Source: Clostridia bacterium
GTDB lineage: Bacteria; Bacillota; Clostridia; Oscillospirales; CAG-272
Direction of reading: 5' to 3'
Assembly: GCA_017451975.1 (NCBI GenBank)
Contig: JAFTNI010000200.1
Location: 1-14,101 of the forward strand
Length of the DNA: 14,101 bases
The notes below the pieces were generated by a model. That model was not told the origin of the DNA and searched no databases. It saw only the letters and a program-made list of their open reading frames with translations. The translations under genes were made by a program, and so were the position numbers. This document shows, piece by piece, positions 1 to 7,010 of the stretch. How positions within the stretch are numbered: position 1 is the first letter of the stretch; each line of letters opens with the position of its first letter.

Positions 1-1
1 A

Positions 2-268
2 CCCATAGAGGAAGTGGAGGTTTCCATTCCCGCAGAATTCGATACAGTCTATATAGGCTATAACGATATTCAGAAGGCGCAGGGGCTCAACCTTGCAAAA
101 TACAAGGGCAAAGAGGTTGTGCGCTACACCTACGAGGTAACCAATTACGAGGGCTACGATGGCACGGTATATATAAATCTTCTGGTATACCGCAACAAAG
201 TAGTGGGCGGCGACGTTTGCTCTGCCGACGCTTCGGGCTTTATACACGGTTTTGAAAAAACCGCTTAA
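2..268 (+). CDS. DUF4830 domain protein, C-terminal part (5' end outside window)
   Basis: The reading frame is open from the first full codon in the window (position 2) to TAA at 266-268, giving 88 residues, so the gene starts upstream. The visible part resembles DUF4830, a domain of unknown function found mostly in Clostridia: it has the pattern FDTVYIGYNDIQKAQG, then a YKGKEVVRYTYEV segment, then NLLVYRNKVVGGDVCSA and a final GFIHGF. In that family the domain lies at the C-terminus of small, often lipid-anchored or membrane-anchored exported proteins; whether this one has such an N-terminus cannot be seen. A GTG at 14 is in frame but lacks a ribosome binding site and would cut the domain, so it is unlikely to be the start. 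The gene converges on the glycosyltransferase gene and the stop codons share bases. The family call is from recognition of the pattern, not a search. Confidence 0.72.
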   Translation, partial: PIEEVEVSIPAEFDTVYIGYNDIQKAQGLNLAKYKGKEVVRYTYEVTNYEGYDGTVYINLLVYRNKVVGGDVCSADASGFIHGFEKTA

Positions 269-2403
269 TCGCCAAGAAATTCAAGCAGGCGGCGCATTTC
301 CGCCTCTGCAAGCCTTCTCTGCTCCCCGGCAAATTTGCCGAGGAGCTTTTTTGCGCCTTTGCGCGCGGCAAGCGCACGGCATGCCGCGCGTAAAAGCTCG
401 CTTGCGCCCACGCCTGTTCCCAGAGCAGGCATGCCCGAGGCGCGCGCAAAGGCGGCAAGCTTTCCGCTATCGCAAACAAGGATGGCGGGTACGCCCGCTG
501 CGGCGGAAAACACCGCCGCGTGCAAGCGCATACAAACGGTAAACTCTGCCCCGCCTGTAAGTAAGCGCGCCGCGCGCTCGTTTTCAAGGCTCATATAAAC
601 CCCGCCCGTCTTTTCGGCAAGAATACGGCAAATGCGCTCATCCTCGAGCGCGTGCATAGGTGCAAAAATCGGTATAATGCCGCATTTCCGCTTTACGCAC
701 GCGCAAAATTTCGCAAGCTCACGCAAGCGTAAATTCCCCACACTCTTGGGGAAAACCGCGAAATATCCCCCTCGGTTCGTGCGCGGCGGTAAAGCATGGG
801 CAAAGGCAAGCTCGCCCGAAAGGTAAATATTATCTCGCCCCGTAAGGCGCGAGGCAAGCGCACGCGAATCTTCTTCGCGCATGGAAATATAATCGGCGCA
901 CAGAAGCGCCTTTTTTACAAGCGCAAAATTGCCTTTTTTCAAAACGGGGCCTATGCCGTTTGCCGAAAAAGCGACCTTACAGCCGTGCGCGCGCGCAAGA
1001 CGCGCAAGATGTGCGTAATATACAAGCGAGCGCGTGCTGGTTTTATCCTGCAGAATATTGCCGCCGCCGAAAATAAGCGCGCGGCTTTCCGCAAGCGCGC
1101 GCTTTATCCCCGCAAAATCGAGCCTTGCCACCGCTTCTGTGCCAAAAGAGGCGCGCGTTTTTTCGGGGTTTGCGCTTATAACCGTTATTTTCCCGATGTT
1201 TTCGGCTCTTTTAAGCGACGATATGAGAGCGCCGAGCATTGCTTCGTCACCAATATTCCCCGCGCCGTAATAGCCGCAAAGCACAACGCTTTTACCGCGC
1301 GCCGCAAGAAGCGCGCGGTATTCCGTTTCGCAGGCCGCCGCCATGCGTGCGGTGCCGTAGTGCTTTTCCGTAAACTCCCTTCCGTATGCTGCAAGGCTTG
1401 CCGTCTCGCCTGCGTCGAGCGCAAGAAGGCGCAAAACCTCGCGGCAAACGCGCTCTGCCGTCGCGTGCGGGCTTCCGCGGCAGCAAAAATTCGTGCGCAA
1501 AGCCTCGCCCGCATTTTCGGGCGAGAAAACGCCGAGCATACCGAAGTTTCCTGCTATAACGGCAGGCTTTCCGCTTGCAAGCGCCTCCAGCGCAGAGCGC
1601 GAGGGGCCCACGAAAATATCACACGCGGCAAAATATTCCTCGGGCTTTGCCGTGCCACCCGGCAAAAGCGCAAGCTCAAGCCCAAGCTTTTCGTTCAGGC
1701 GCCGCGCTCTTTCAGAAAGCTCGGCGTGCTTTTTTCCGCCCCCGACTATGAGAAAGCGCGCATCTTTTTGCGCGCGGTAAATTTCCTCGGCGGCGCAAAG
1801 CAAAAGCTCGGCGGGCAAAAAACTATCGCCATCAAGCCTGCCGAGGTACATTATAACCTTCCTCCCCGCAAGCCCCAGGCGCTTTCTTACGCCCGCGCCG
1901 CTATTCGCAGGCGAAAACCGCGCGGTATCTATGCCGTTATTTATAACGGTTATTTTGCCTCGCTCTATGCCGTATTTCGCCGCCGTGCTTTCCGCAATAT
2001 CCTCGCTTACGGCAAACGTATGCTCGCCCCAAAAGGTAAGCTTTCGCAAAAACGGATTTACGCGGAAATCGAAATGCACCGTAGTAACAAACGCAAAGCC
2101 ATATTTACGCGAAAGCCTTTCGCAAATAAACGCAGGTATGCGCGCGTGCGCGTGAACTATATCGAAACGCTCCCTTTCCATAAGGCGCGAAAGCAAAAAA
2201 GCCGCTTTTAAAGCCGCTTTTTTCGAAGCAAGCGGAATTTTCACGTGCCTGATGCCGTATTTTGCAAGCTTGCGCGCGTAAACGCCGCCGCTTGATGCCA
2301 CAAAAACCTCGTGCCCCAGCGCCGCAAGCGCGCGAGAAAGTTCCAGCACGTGCGTTTCCGCGCCGCCAAGCCCCATAGACATTGCCGCCATAAGAATTTT
2401 CAT
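265..2403 (-). CDS. csaB: GT4-type glycosyltransferase fused to CsaB-type polysaccharide pyruvyltransferase
   Basis: This 712-aa protein has two enzymes end to end. Residues 1 to about 367 look like a GT-B fold GT4 glycosyltransferase: N-terminal MKILMAAMSMGLGGAETHV, the acceptor-domain end VINNGIDTARFSP (153-165), the donor-domain start VIMYLGRLDGD (183-193) and GPSRSALEALASGKP (266-280). Only the second Glu (E273) of the usual EX7E motif is evident. Residues about 371-712 match CsaB: VVLCGYYGAGNIGDEAML (373-390), LIFGGGNILQDKTS (443-456), FSANGIGPV (479-487) and CMRLHAAVFSAAAGVPAIL (624-642), with conserved H628. CsaB adds ketal-linked pyruvate to secondary cell-wall polysaccharide, the ligand of SLH-domain proteins; the GT half may add the sugar that is pyruvylated (inference). 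No signal peptide or membrane segment is seen, so it is likely cytosolic. ATG at 2403 is the only reasonable start; its ribosome binding site lies in a hairpin. The gene is strongly GC- and Ala/Arg-rich. Confidence 0.88.
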   Translation of the reverse strand: MKILMAAMSMGLGGAETHVLELSRALAALGHEVFVASSGGVYARKLAKYGIRHVKIPLASKKAALKAAFLLSRLMERERFDIVHAHARIPAFICERLSRKYGFAFVTTVHFDFRVNPFLRKLTFWGEHTFAVSEDIAESTAAKYGIERGKITVINNGIDTARFSPANSGAGVRKRLGLAGRKVIMYLGRLDGDSFLPAELLLCAAEEIYRAQKDARFLIVGGGKKHAELSERARRLNEKLGLELALLPGGTAKPEEYFAACDIFVGPSRSALEALASGKPAVIAGNFGMLGVFSPENAGEALRTNFCCRGSPHATAERVCREVLRLLALDAGETASLAAYGREFTEKHYGTARMAAACETEYRALLAARGKSVVLCGYYGAGNIGDEAMLGALISSLKRAENIGKITVISANPEKTRASFGTEAVARLDFAGIKRALAESRALIFGGGNILQDKTSTRSLVYYAHLARLARAHGCKVAFSANGIGPVLKKGNFALVKKALLCADYISMREEDSRALASRLTGRDNIYLSGELAFAHALPPRTNRGGYFAVFPKSVGNLRLRELAKFCACVKRKCGIIPIFAPMHALEDERICRILAEKTGGVYMSLENERAARLLTGGAEFTVCMRLHAAVFSAAAGVPAILVCDSGKLAAFARASGMPALGTGVGASELLRAACRALAARKGAKKLLGKFAGEQRRLAEAEMRRLLEFLGD

Positions 2404-2444
2404 GCTCCCATCCCGCTTTCTTGAAAGAAAGCGGGAGGGGGAGC
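2404..2444 (-). repeat. Long inverted repeat abutting the start codon of the glycosyltransferase-CsaB gene
   Basis: Positions 2411-2422 and 2425-2436 form a perfect 12-bp stem around a 2-base centre. The stem continues, after a small bulge (2410 against 2437-2438), with six more pairs: GCTCCC at 2404-2409 against GGGAGC at 2439-2444. On the minus-strand transcript the structure ends directly at the ATG (2403-2401), and the only Shine-Dalgarno-like purines (GCGGGA, GGGAGC) lie in its 3' arm, so it may hide the ribosome binding site. It could instead be a dispersed palindromic repeat that landed here. Confidence 0.7.
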
Positions 2445-2517
2445 ACTTCGCTCTAACTCACGGATATATCCTTTTACAAATCCGCACAAAAGCCCCACCT
2501 CACAGCTTTCCATCAAC

Positions 2518-2554
2518 ACAACAAACTTCGCCGTTAGTTTACCCAACGGCGAAG
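2518..2554 (-). terminator. Hairpin terminator of the transketolase operon
   Basis: CTTCGCCGTT at 2526-2535 pairs perfectly with AACGGCGAAG at 2545-2554 around a 9-base loop. On the minus strand it lies 15 bases after the stop of the second transketolase gene and is followed by a T-rich but interrupted stretch (TTTGTTGT). The stem is strong and the U tract is imperfect, so termination may be partial. The remaining bases up to the glycosyltransferase gene (about 2445-2517) hold no clear promoter. Confidence 0.65.
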
Positions 2555-2569
2555 AGTTTTATTCTTCAA

Positions 2570-3511
2570 TTATTTCTTGAGAGCAATAGCTTTTTTCGCT
2601 TTTGCAATGATGTTTTCTTTTGTAAGACCGTATTCAGCGAGAAGTTCGGGAACTTTACCGCTCATACCGAATTTATCTTCAACACCAACGCGAACAACGG
2701 GAACGGGGCAAGCTTCTGCGAGCGCTTCGCAAACAGCACCGCCAAGGCCGCCGATGATATTGTGCTCTTCCGCAGTTACAACAGCACCTGTTTTGGAAGC
2801 GGAGGCTGTGATGATATCCGCATCAAGGGGTTTGATTGTGTGAATGTTGATAACCTCTGCGGAAATTCCCTCTGCCGCAAGCTCCTCTGCCGCTTCAAGC
2901 GCGAGGTGAACCATAAGACCCGTAGCAACGATAGTTACATCTTTACCTTCGCGGAGCATTACGCCCTTGCCAAGCTCGAATTTATAGCCCTCGGGGCAAA
3001 CGTTCGGAACAGCCGCACGGCCGAAACGAAGGTAGAAGGGGCCGTATGTAGTAATAGCCGCTTCAACTGCAGCAGCCGCTTCTATAGCGTCTGCAGGGTT
3101 AACAATAGTCATGCTGGGAATGGTACGCATAAGCGCGATATCCTCGTTGCACTGGTGTGTAGCGCCGTCCTCACCAACGGAAATGCCCGCGTGCGTTGCG
3201 CCTATTTTAACGTTGAGCTTGGGGTAGCCAACGGAGTTTCTTATCTGCTCGAAAGCTCTGCCTGCCGCAAACATAGCGAAGGAAGAAGCAAAAACTGTTT
3301 TGCCCGCAGCCGCAAGACCTGCCGCTACGCCTACCATGTTGCCTTCTGCAATACCGCAATCGAAAAATCTTTCGGGGAAAGCTTTTTTGAAAGTACCCGT
3401 TTTTGTAGCCGCCGCAAGGTCTGCGTCGAGAACTACGAAATCTGTATATTTTTCACCGAGAGCCGCAAGCGCGTTGCCGTAAGCTTCTCTTGTCGCAATT
3501 TTATCTGCCAT
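2570..3511 (-). CDS. tktB: Transketolase, C-terminal subunit (pyrimidine-binding and C-terminal domains)
   Basis: This 313-aa protein is the second half of a split transketolase, which moves two-carbon units between sugar phosphates in the non-oxidative pentose phosphate pathway using thiamine diphosphate. The pyrimidine-binding domain spans about residues 5-165. It carries FDCGIAEGNMVGVAAGLA (50-67), where E56 sits at the position of the Glu that activates the cofactor, and GATHAGISVGEDGATHQ (104-120), with the His residues typical of the family. The C-terminal transketolase domain follows (about 185-300). The length is usual for this subunit in Clostridia. The ATG at 3511 has a GGAGGG ribosome binding site 8 bases upstream. 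It lies 20 bases after the stop of the N-terminal subunit gene, so the two are co-transcribed and presumably form a heterotetramer. It could also act as a 1-deoxyxylulose-5-phosphate-synthase-like enzyme, but the split layout favours transketolase. Confidence 0.93.
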   Translation of the reverse strand: MADKIATREAYGNALAALGEKYTDFVVLDADLAAATKTGTFKKAFPERFFDCGIAEGNMVGVAAGLAAAGKTVFASSFAMFAAGRAFEQIRNSVGYPKLNVKIGATHAGISVGEDGATHQCNEDIALMRTIPSMTIVNPADAIEAAAAVEAAITTYGPFYLRFGRAAVPNVCPEGYKFELGKGVMLREGKDVTIVATGLMVHLALEAAEELAAEGISAEVINIHTIKPLDADIITASASKTGAVVTAEEHNIIGGLGGAVCEALAEACPVPVVRVGVEDKFGMSGKVPELLAEYGLTKENIIAKAKKAIALKK

Positions 3512-3531
3512 AATTTTCGCCCTCCTCTTTC

Positions 3532-4359
3532 TTATGCTTTCGCCGTGAGCTCTGCAACGGCCTGTTCATACTGGTCGTCCTTGGGTGCAGAACCGTGCCA
3601 GCTTGCCTGGTTTTCCATATAGGAAACGCCCTTGCCCTTTACGCATTTAGCGATAATAGCCGTGGGCTTGCCCTTCGTTTCGCGCGCGCAAGCGAGAGCC
3701 GCCGCGATTTCGTCGAAGTTGTGGCCGTCGATAACGCAAACGTTCCAGCCGAAAGCTGCAAATTTTTCGTCAAGGGGCGTGGGGTTCATAACTTCTGTTA
3801 CCTTACCGTCGATCTGAAGACCGTTGAAGTCTACGATAGCAACGAGGTTATCGAGCTTGTAGTGTGCGCCGAACATAGCTGCTTCCCAGATCTGGCCTTC
3901 TTCGCTTTCGCCGTCGCCGAGAATAGCGTAAACGCGGTAATCCTTTTTATCTATCTTAGCCGCAAGAGCCGTACCGCAAGCGGCAGAGAAGCCCTGGCCA
4001 AGAGAGCCTGTGGACATATCTACACCGGGAATATGCTTCATATCGGGGTGGCCCTGAAGAATAGAGCCGAATTTACGAAGCGTTTTAAGAAGATCTTTAT
4101 CAAAATAGCCTTTTTCAGCGAGAGCCGCATAGAGCGCGGGAGCTGTGTGACCTTTGGAAAGAACGAGTCTGTCGCGGTCTGCGTTTTTCGGGTCTGCAGG
4201 GTTAACGTTCATTTCTTCAAAATAGAGATATGCAAGAATATCTGCTATTGCAAGAGAGCCGCCCGGATGGCCGGAAGATGCGGCATGAATACCTTCAAGA
4301 GCGCCGAGTCTGATATTTAGTGCTTTTTCTTTTAACATTTCGAGTTTTGTTGTTTCCAC
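3532..4359 (-). CDS. tktA: Transketolase, N-terminal subunit (thiamine diphosphate pyrophosphate-binding domain)
   Basis: This 275-aa protein is the first half of the split transketolase. It shows HAASSGHPGGSLAIADILAY (25-44), KGHTAPALYAALAEKGYF (69-86), GHPDMKHIPGVDMSTGSLGQ (103-122), and the thiamine diphosphate/Mg motif that opens with GDG (148-150) and ends about 30 residues later in VDFNG (176-180). The start is GTG at 4359, chosen because a perfect GGAGGTG (4368-4374) lies 8 bases upstream; an in-frame ATG seven codons on has no comparable site. It is the first gene of a two-gene operon behind a near-ideal promoter (4440-4468), with the C-terminal subunit 20 bases downstream. The leader has two inverted repeats that may regulate it. 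Separate subunit genes are common in Clostridia and archaea, so the split is a normal variant and not a frameshift. Confidence 0.93.
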   Translation of the reverse strand: METTKLEMLKEKALNIRLGALEGIHAASSGHPGGSLAIADILAYLYFEEMNVNPADPKNADRDRLVLSKGHTAPALYAALAEKGYFDKDLLKTLRKFGSILQGHPDMKHIPGVDMSTGSLGQGFSAACGTALAAKIDKKDYRVYAILGDGESEEGQIWEAAMFGAHYKLDNLVAIVDFNGLQIDGKVTEVMNPTPLDEKFAAFGWNVCVIDGHNFDEIAAALACARETKGKPTAIIAKCVKGKGVSYMENQASWHGSAPKDDQYEQAVAELTAKA

Positions 4360-4389
4360 GAAATATTCACCTCCGAATTTTAACTTTTC

Positions 4390-4407
4390 AAGGGGGCACT
4401 TCCCCTT
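4390..4407 (-). promoter_or_regulatory. Leader hairpin of the transketolase operon
   Basis: AAGGGG at 4390-4395 pairs with CCCCTT at 4402-4407 around a 6-base loop. It lies in the transcribed leader between the predicted start of transcription (about 4433) and the ribosome binding site (4368-4374). There is no U tract, so it is not a terminator; it may affect mRNA stability or be incidental. Confidence 0.4.
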
Positions 4408-4411
4408 ATAA

Positions 4412-4426
4412 ACGATTTAAAATCGT
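4412..4426 (-). promoter_or_regulatory. Operator-like palindrome downstream of the transketolase promoter
   Basis: The 15-base sequence ACGATTTAAAATCGT is a perfect palindrome of 7-base arms around one central base. It starts a few bases downstream of the predicted transcription start (about 4433). This is a classic place for a repressor operator. No repressor gene is visible in the window, so the regulator is unknown. Confidence 0.45.
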
Positions 4427-4439
4427 CTTTCTAATTAAA

Positions 4440-4468
4440 ATTATACAATTTTTTTGCGCGGATGTCAA
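4440..4468 (-). promoter_or_regulatory. Consensus sigma-70/SigA promoter of the transketolase operon
   Basis: On the minus strand there is a perfect TTGACA (-35, 4468-4463), a 17-base spacer and a perfect TATAAT (-10, 4445-4440). Transcription should start near 4433, leaving a leader of about 75 bases before the GTG. The stretch 4360-4545 contains no gene, and I see no convincing terminator for the upstream GH3 gene in it, so some read-through into the operon is possible. Confidence 0.85.
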
Positions 4469-4545
4469 TATATTTAGTACGATTTAGCAAGGAAATCAAT
4501 TTTGCGCCAAACGCCCGACTTTTGCTTATTTCCGTGTTTACCCTT

Positions 4546-6855
4546 TTATTCCACCCAGAGTATCATTTCAAGCAAGCGCTTCGTGCACGCCGCCATTTCG
4601 TCGCGCGAAATAAGCCCCGCCTCGTAAGGCTCGCGCAGGCGGCACTCATCGTACGGCATACGCACGTCGCCCCCCGCTTTTACCTCTTTATAATGCTCTG
4701 CGTGGTTGGACCAGTCTGTCGTTACCGCGCCCTCATAGCCCCACTCTCCGCGCAGAATTCCCGTTATAAGCTCGCCGCACTCGGAGGCGCGCACTCCGTT
4801 TATAAGGTTATACGACGTCATTATAAGCTTCGGCGAGCTTTCCTTCACGCATATTTCAAATCCGCGAAGGTAAATTTCGCGAAGTGCGCGCTCAGACATA
4901 ACGGAGTCGCTGTCCAAACGGTTGGTTTCCTTGTTGTTTGCCGCAAGGTGCTTGGGCGTTGCCACAACCCTTTGCGCCTGTATGCCGCGCACCATTGCCG
5001 CCGCCATTTTGCCCGAAACAAGCGGATCCTCCGAATAATATTCAAAATTTCTGCCGCAAAGCGGGTTTCTGTGTATATTCAGCGCAGGCGCAAGCCAGAT
5101 CTGCAAGTTATTTTCCTTGCATTCGAGCGCCGCGGCTGCGCCTATCTCCTCGGCAAGTGCCGTGTTAAAGGAGCAAGCTATAGCCGTTGCTATGGGGAAA
5201 GCCGTTGTGCGCACGCCTCTGTTCGTGTGCAGGCGCAAGCCTGCAGGGCCGTCTGCCGTGGCAATGGCGGGTATGCGATATTTGAAAATTCCGCCCATGG
5301 TGCCGCAGTTGCACACTCCAGTGCTTCTCTTTCCGATAAGCACTGAGCTGAGATCTGCATCGCACATTTGGGAAATAAATTCATCGAGCGTGGCTCTTCC
5401 TTCCGCCACGTCGTAAAGCTCTATCACGTCTTCTATGGTTTCGCGCGGCTTGTATTCGTTGTGATATTCGGGCGCAAAGCTCTTCTGCGCCGTTCTGCGC
5501 GCAGGCATTTCGCGGTAAGTTCCGTCTGCCGTAAGGCGCTCGCCGAGGTTTTTCGGCGCGCAGTATGACTTGCATTTTTTTGTGATGCGCGTTTCTGCCA
5601 CGTTGTATTTGTATGCGCAAACGGTATCGCGCACGGACGTGCCGACCATTATTTTGTAGTCGCCCGCTTCAAGCACGTAGGCGTTCTTCTTAACGTCGCC
5701 TGCGTCGTCATAGCTTGCCATATCGGCAATATCGAAGTACATAGTAACCGTCGCGCTCTTGCCGGGCTCTATTGTCGGAGTTTTTGCAAATGCGGCAAGC
5801 GCTATCTTTTCTTTCGAAATCTTCCCTTTCGGCGCGCTGTAGTAGACCTGCACCACCTCTTTGCCCGCGCGCGCACCCGTGTTCTTTACGTCGGCGCTTA
5901 CGAAAATGCGCTTATCGCTCGCGCTCACGAAAATATCGGATATTTTGAACGTGGTATATGTCAAGCCGTAGCCAAACGGGTAAACGACGGAGTTTTTCCT
6001 GCCGGGAATAGTTTCAAAATAGCGGTAGCCAACGAAAATATCCTCCGTATACTTAACGTAATCCTCGCTTTCGTGGAAGCTCGCCGTAGAGGGGTAATCG
6101 GCAAGGGATGCCGCGCAAGTGTCGGCGAGCTTGCCCGAAGGGGCATCGTCGCCCACGAGCATATCCGCCGCGGCAAGACCGCCCTCCATACCGCCCTGCC
6201 AGAGCATGAGCGCCGCCTCCACCTTTTCTTCATTTGCAAACCAAGAGGTATCCATAACCGCGCCCGTGTTGAGAAGCACGATGACGTGCGCGAAATTTGC
6301 AAGCACGTCCGCCACCATTTCTTTTTCCTCGGGTTCAAGCTCGAAGTAGCCGCAATCGGCGCTTTTATCGTACCCCTCGCCCGAGTGGCGGCAGATGGTG
6401 ATAACGGCGGTATCCGTAAATTCCGATGCCGCGCGCATAAGCTCCGCAGGCACCTTCGGCTCGGTGAGCCTGCCGGGCTTGCCTTCGTTTTTGTAGGCGG
6501 AAAGCACCGTGTCCATATAGAAAAGCGAAAGACTGTCGAAAACCTCCGCCTTCCCTTCCTTCATTTTCAGCCCCTCGTAAACGTTGCGCACGTAAGGGGA
6601 ATGAACGTCGCCGCTTCCGCCGCCGCCCTTGACGTAATCTATCTGAGCATTTCCGAAAACGGCTATTTTCGCGCCCTTGCGAAGCGGCAGAATGCCGTTG
6701 TTTTTCAGCAGCACCGCGCCATCGCAAGCCGCACGGCGCGAAAGAGCAATATGCCTTTCGCTCGCAGTTATCGCGCTTCGGTTATCGCCCAGCATAAGCG
6801 AGGGCAAAAAGCGCGCGCGAAGCCATTTTTCGGTTGGATTATACGTGTATTGCAT
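4546..6855 (-). CDS. Glycoside hydrolase family 3 beta-glycosidase with reversed domain order
   Basis: This 769-aa enzyme should release sugars from beta-glucosides or related short oligosaccharides; the exact substrate cannot be read from sequence. The domains are permuted: the GH3 C-terminal-type domain comes first (about 35-260: GAVLLKNNGILPLRKG, then GGGGSGDV, then RHSGEGYDKS with E160 as likely acid/base), then a fibronectin III-like domain (about 285-410: YPFGYGLTYTTF, KNTGARAGKEVVQVY), then the (beta/alpha)8 domain (about 480-745: TADGPAGLR, GRNFEYYSEDPLVSG, PKHLAANN and VTTDW with nucleophile D714). This order is known in some rumen enzymes such as those of Ruminococcus albus and Butyrivibrio fibrisolvens. 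No signal peptide is seen, so it is cytoplasmic and would act on imported sugars. The start is ATG 6855 with AAGGAG 8 bases upstream; the frame is open to 6930 but that part is the promoter. It appears to be transcribed alone. Confidence 0.93.
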   Translation of the reverse strand: MQYTYNPTEKWLRARFLPSLMLGDNRSAITASERHIALSRRAACDGAVLLKNNGILPLRKGAKIAVFGNAQIDYVKGGGGSGDVHSPYVRNVYEGLKMKEGKAEVFDSLSLFYMDTVLSAYKNEGKPGRLTEPKVPAELMRAASEFTDTAVITICRHSGEGYDKSADCGYFELEPEEKEMVADVLANFAHVIVLLNTGAVMDTSWFANEEKVEAALMLWQGGMEGGLAAADMLVGDDAPSGKLADTCAASLADYPSTASFHESEDYVKYTEDIFVGYRYFETIPGRKNSVVYPFGYGLTYTTFKISDIFVSASDKRIFVSADVKNTGARAGKEVVQVYYSAPKGKISKEKIALAAFAKTPTIEPGKSATVTMYFDIADMASYDDAGDVKKNAYVLEAGDYKIMVGTSVRDTVCAYKYNVAETRITKKCKSYCAPKNLGERLTADGTYREMPARRTAQKSFAPEYHNEYKPRETIEDVIELYDVAEGRATLDEFISQMCDADLSSVLIGKRSTGVCNCGTMGGIFKYRIPAIATADGPAGLRLHTNRGVRTTAFPIATAIACSFNTALAEEIGAAAALECKENNLQIWLAPALNIHRNPLCGRNFEYYSEDPLVSGKMAAAMVRGIQAQRVVATPKHLAANNKETNRLDSDSVMSERALREIYLRGFEICVKESSPKLIMTSYNLINGVRASECGELITGILRGEWGYEGAVTTDWSNHAEHYKEVKAGGDVRMPYDECRLREPYEAGLISRDEMAACTKRLLEMILWVE

Positions 6856-6882
6856 AACAAAAACTCCTTTGCAGTTATTTGC

Positions 6883-6896
6883 AAGTATTGATACTT
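6883..6896 (-). promoter_or_regulatory. Operator-like palindrome at the GH3 transcription start
   Basis: AAGTAT (6883-6888) and ATACTT (6891-6896) form a perfect inverted repeat around TG. The repeat covers the predicted +1 (about 6892) of the GH3 promoter, an ideal place for a repressor that responds to sugar. The regulator is not in the window. Confidence 0.5.
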
Positions 6897-6898
6897 TG

Positions 6899-6927
6899 AT
6901 TTTAGCAAAGAAGCCGATGTTTGTCAA
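6899..6927 (-). promoter_or_regulatory. SigA-type promoter of the GH3 gene
   Basis: On the minus strand TTGACA (-35, 6927-6922) is followed by a 17-base spacer and TAAAAT (-10, 6904-6899). Transcription should start near 6892, giving a leader of about 37 bases to the ATG at 6855. This promoter lies inside the in-frame extension of the GH3 reading frame, which supports the shorter start. Confidence 0.8.
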
Positions 6928-6936
6928 CATCGGCTT
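6911..6936 (-). promoter_or_regulatory. 11-bp perfect inverted repeat covering the GH3 -35 box
   Basis: AAGCCGATGTT (6911-6921) and AACATCGGCTT (6926-6936) are perfect inverted copies around TGTC. The -35 box is embedded in the centre, so a protein bound here would block RNA polymerase. In RNA it would form a strong hairpin, but there is no U tract on the minus strand after it, so a terminator is less likely. Confidence 0.55.
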
Positions 6937-6948
6937 TGTGTGGTATTC

Positions 6949-6981
6949 ACAAAAAAATCACTCTATGCGTGATTTTTTTGT
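6949..6981 (-). terminator. Rho-independent terminator of the double-CXXCG gene
   Basis: The arms 6949-6961 and 6969-6981 pair over 13 bp around a 7-base loop. The outer part is A7/T7, so the stem is followed by a run of seven T on the minus strand, 30 bases after the stop of the gene at 7011. The near symmetry means it could work in both directions. Confidence 0.8.
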
Positions 6982-7010
6982 CGTTATTAGATTAATGCAA
7001 GTATGATTCT

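Noticed and set aside
796..2211. Long open frame on the plus strand opposite the GT-CsaB gene (about 470 codons)
   Set aside because: It is the mirror of a GC-rich gene whose codon bias avoids antisense stops. The translation is Arg/Lys/Ala-rich with no motif, and the opposite strand encodes clear GT4 and CsaB motifs.
2402..3622. Open frame of about 400 codons on the plus strand opposite the transketolase C-terminal subunit
   Set aside because: Same reason: an antisense shadow with a Cys/Ser/Arg-rich translation and no motif.
2570..4359. A frameshifted single transketolase gene
   Set aside because: Each half has its own good ribosome binding site and natural ends, and two-subunit transketolases are normal in Clostridia.
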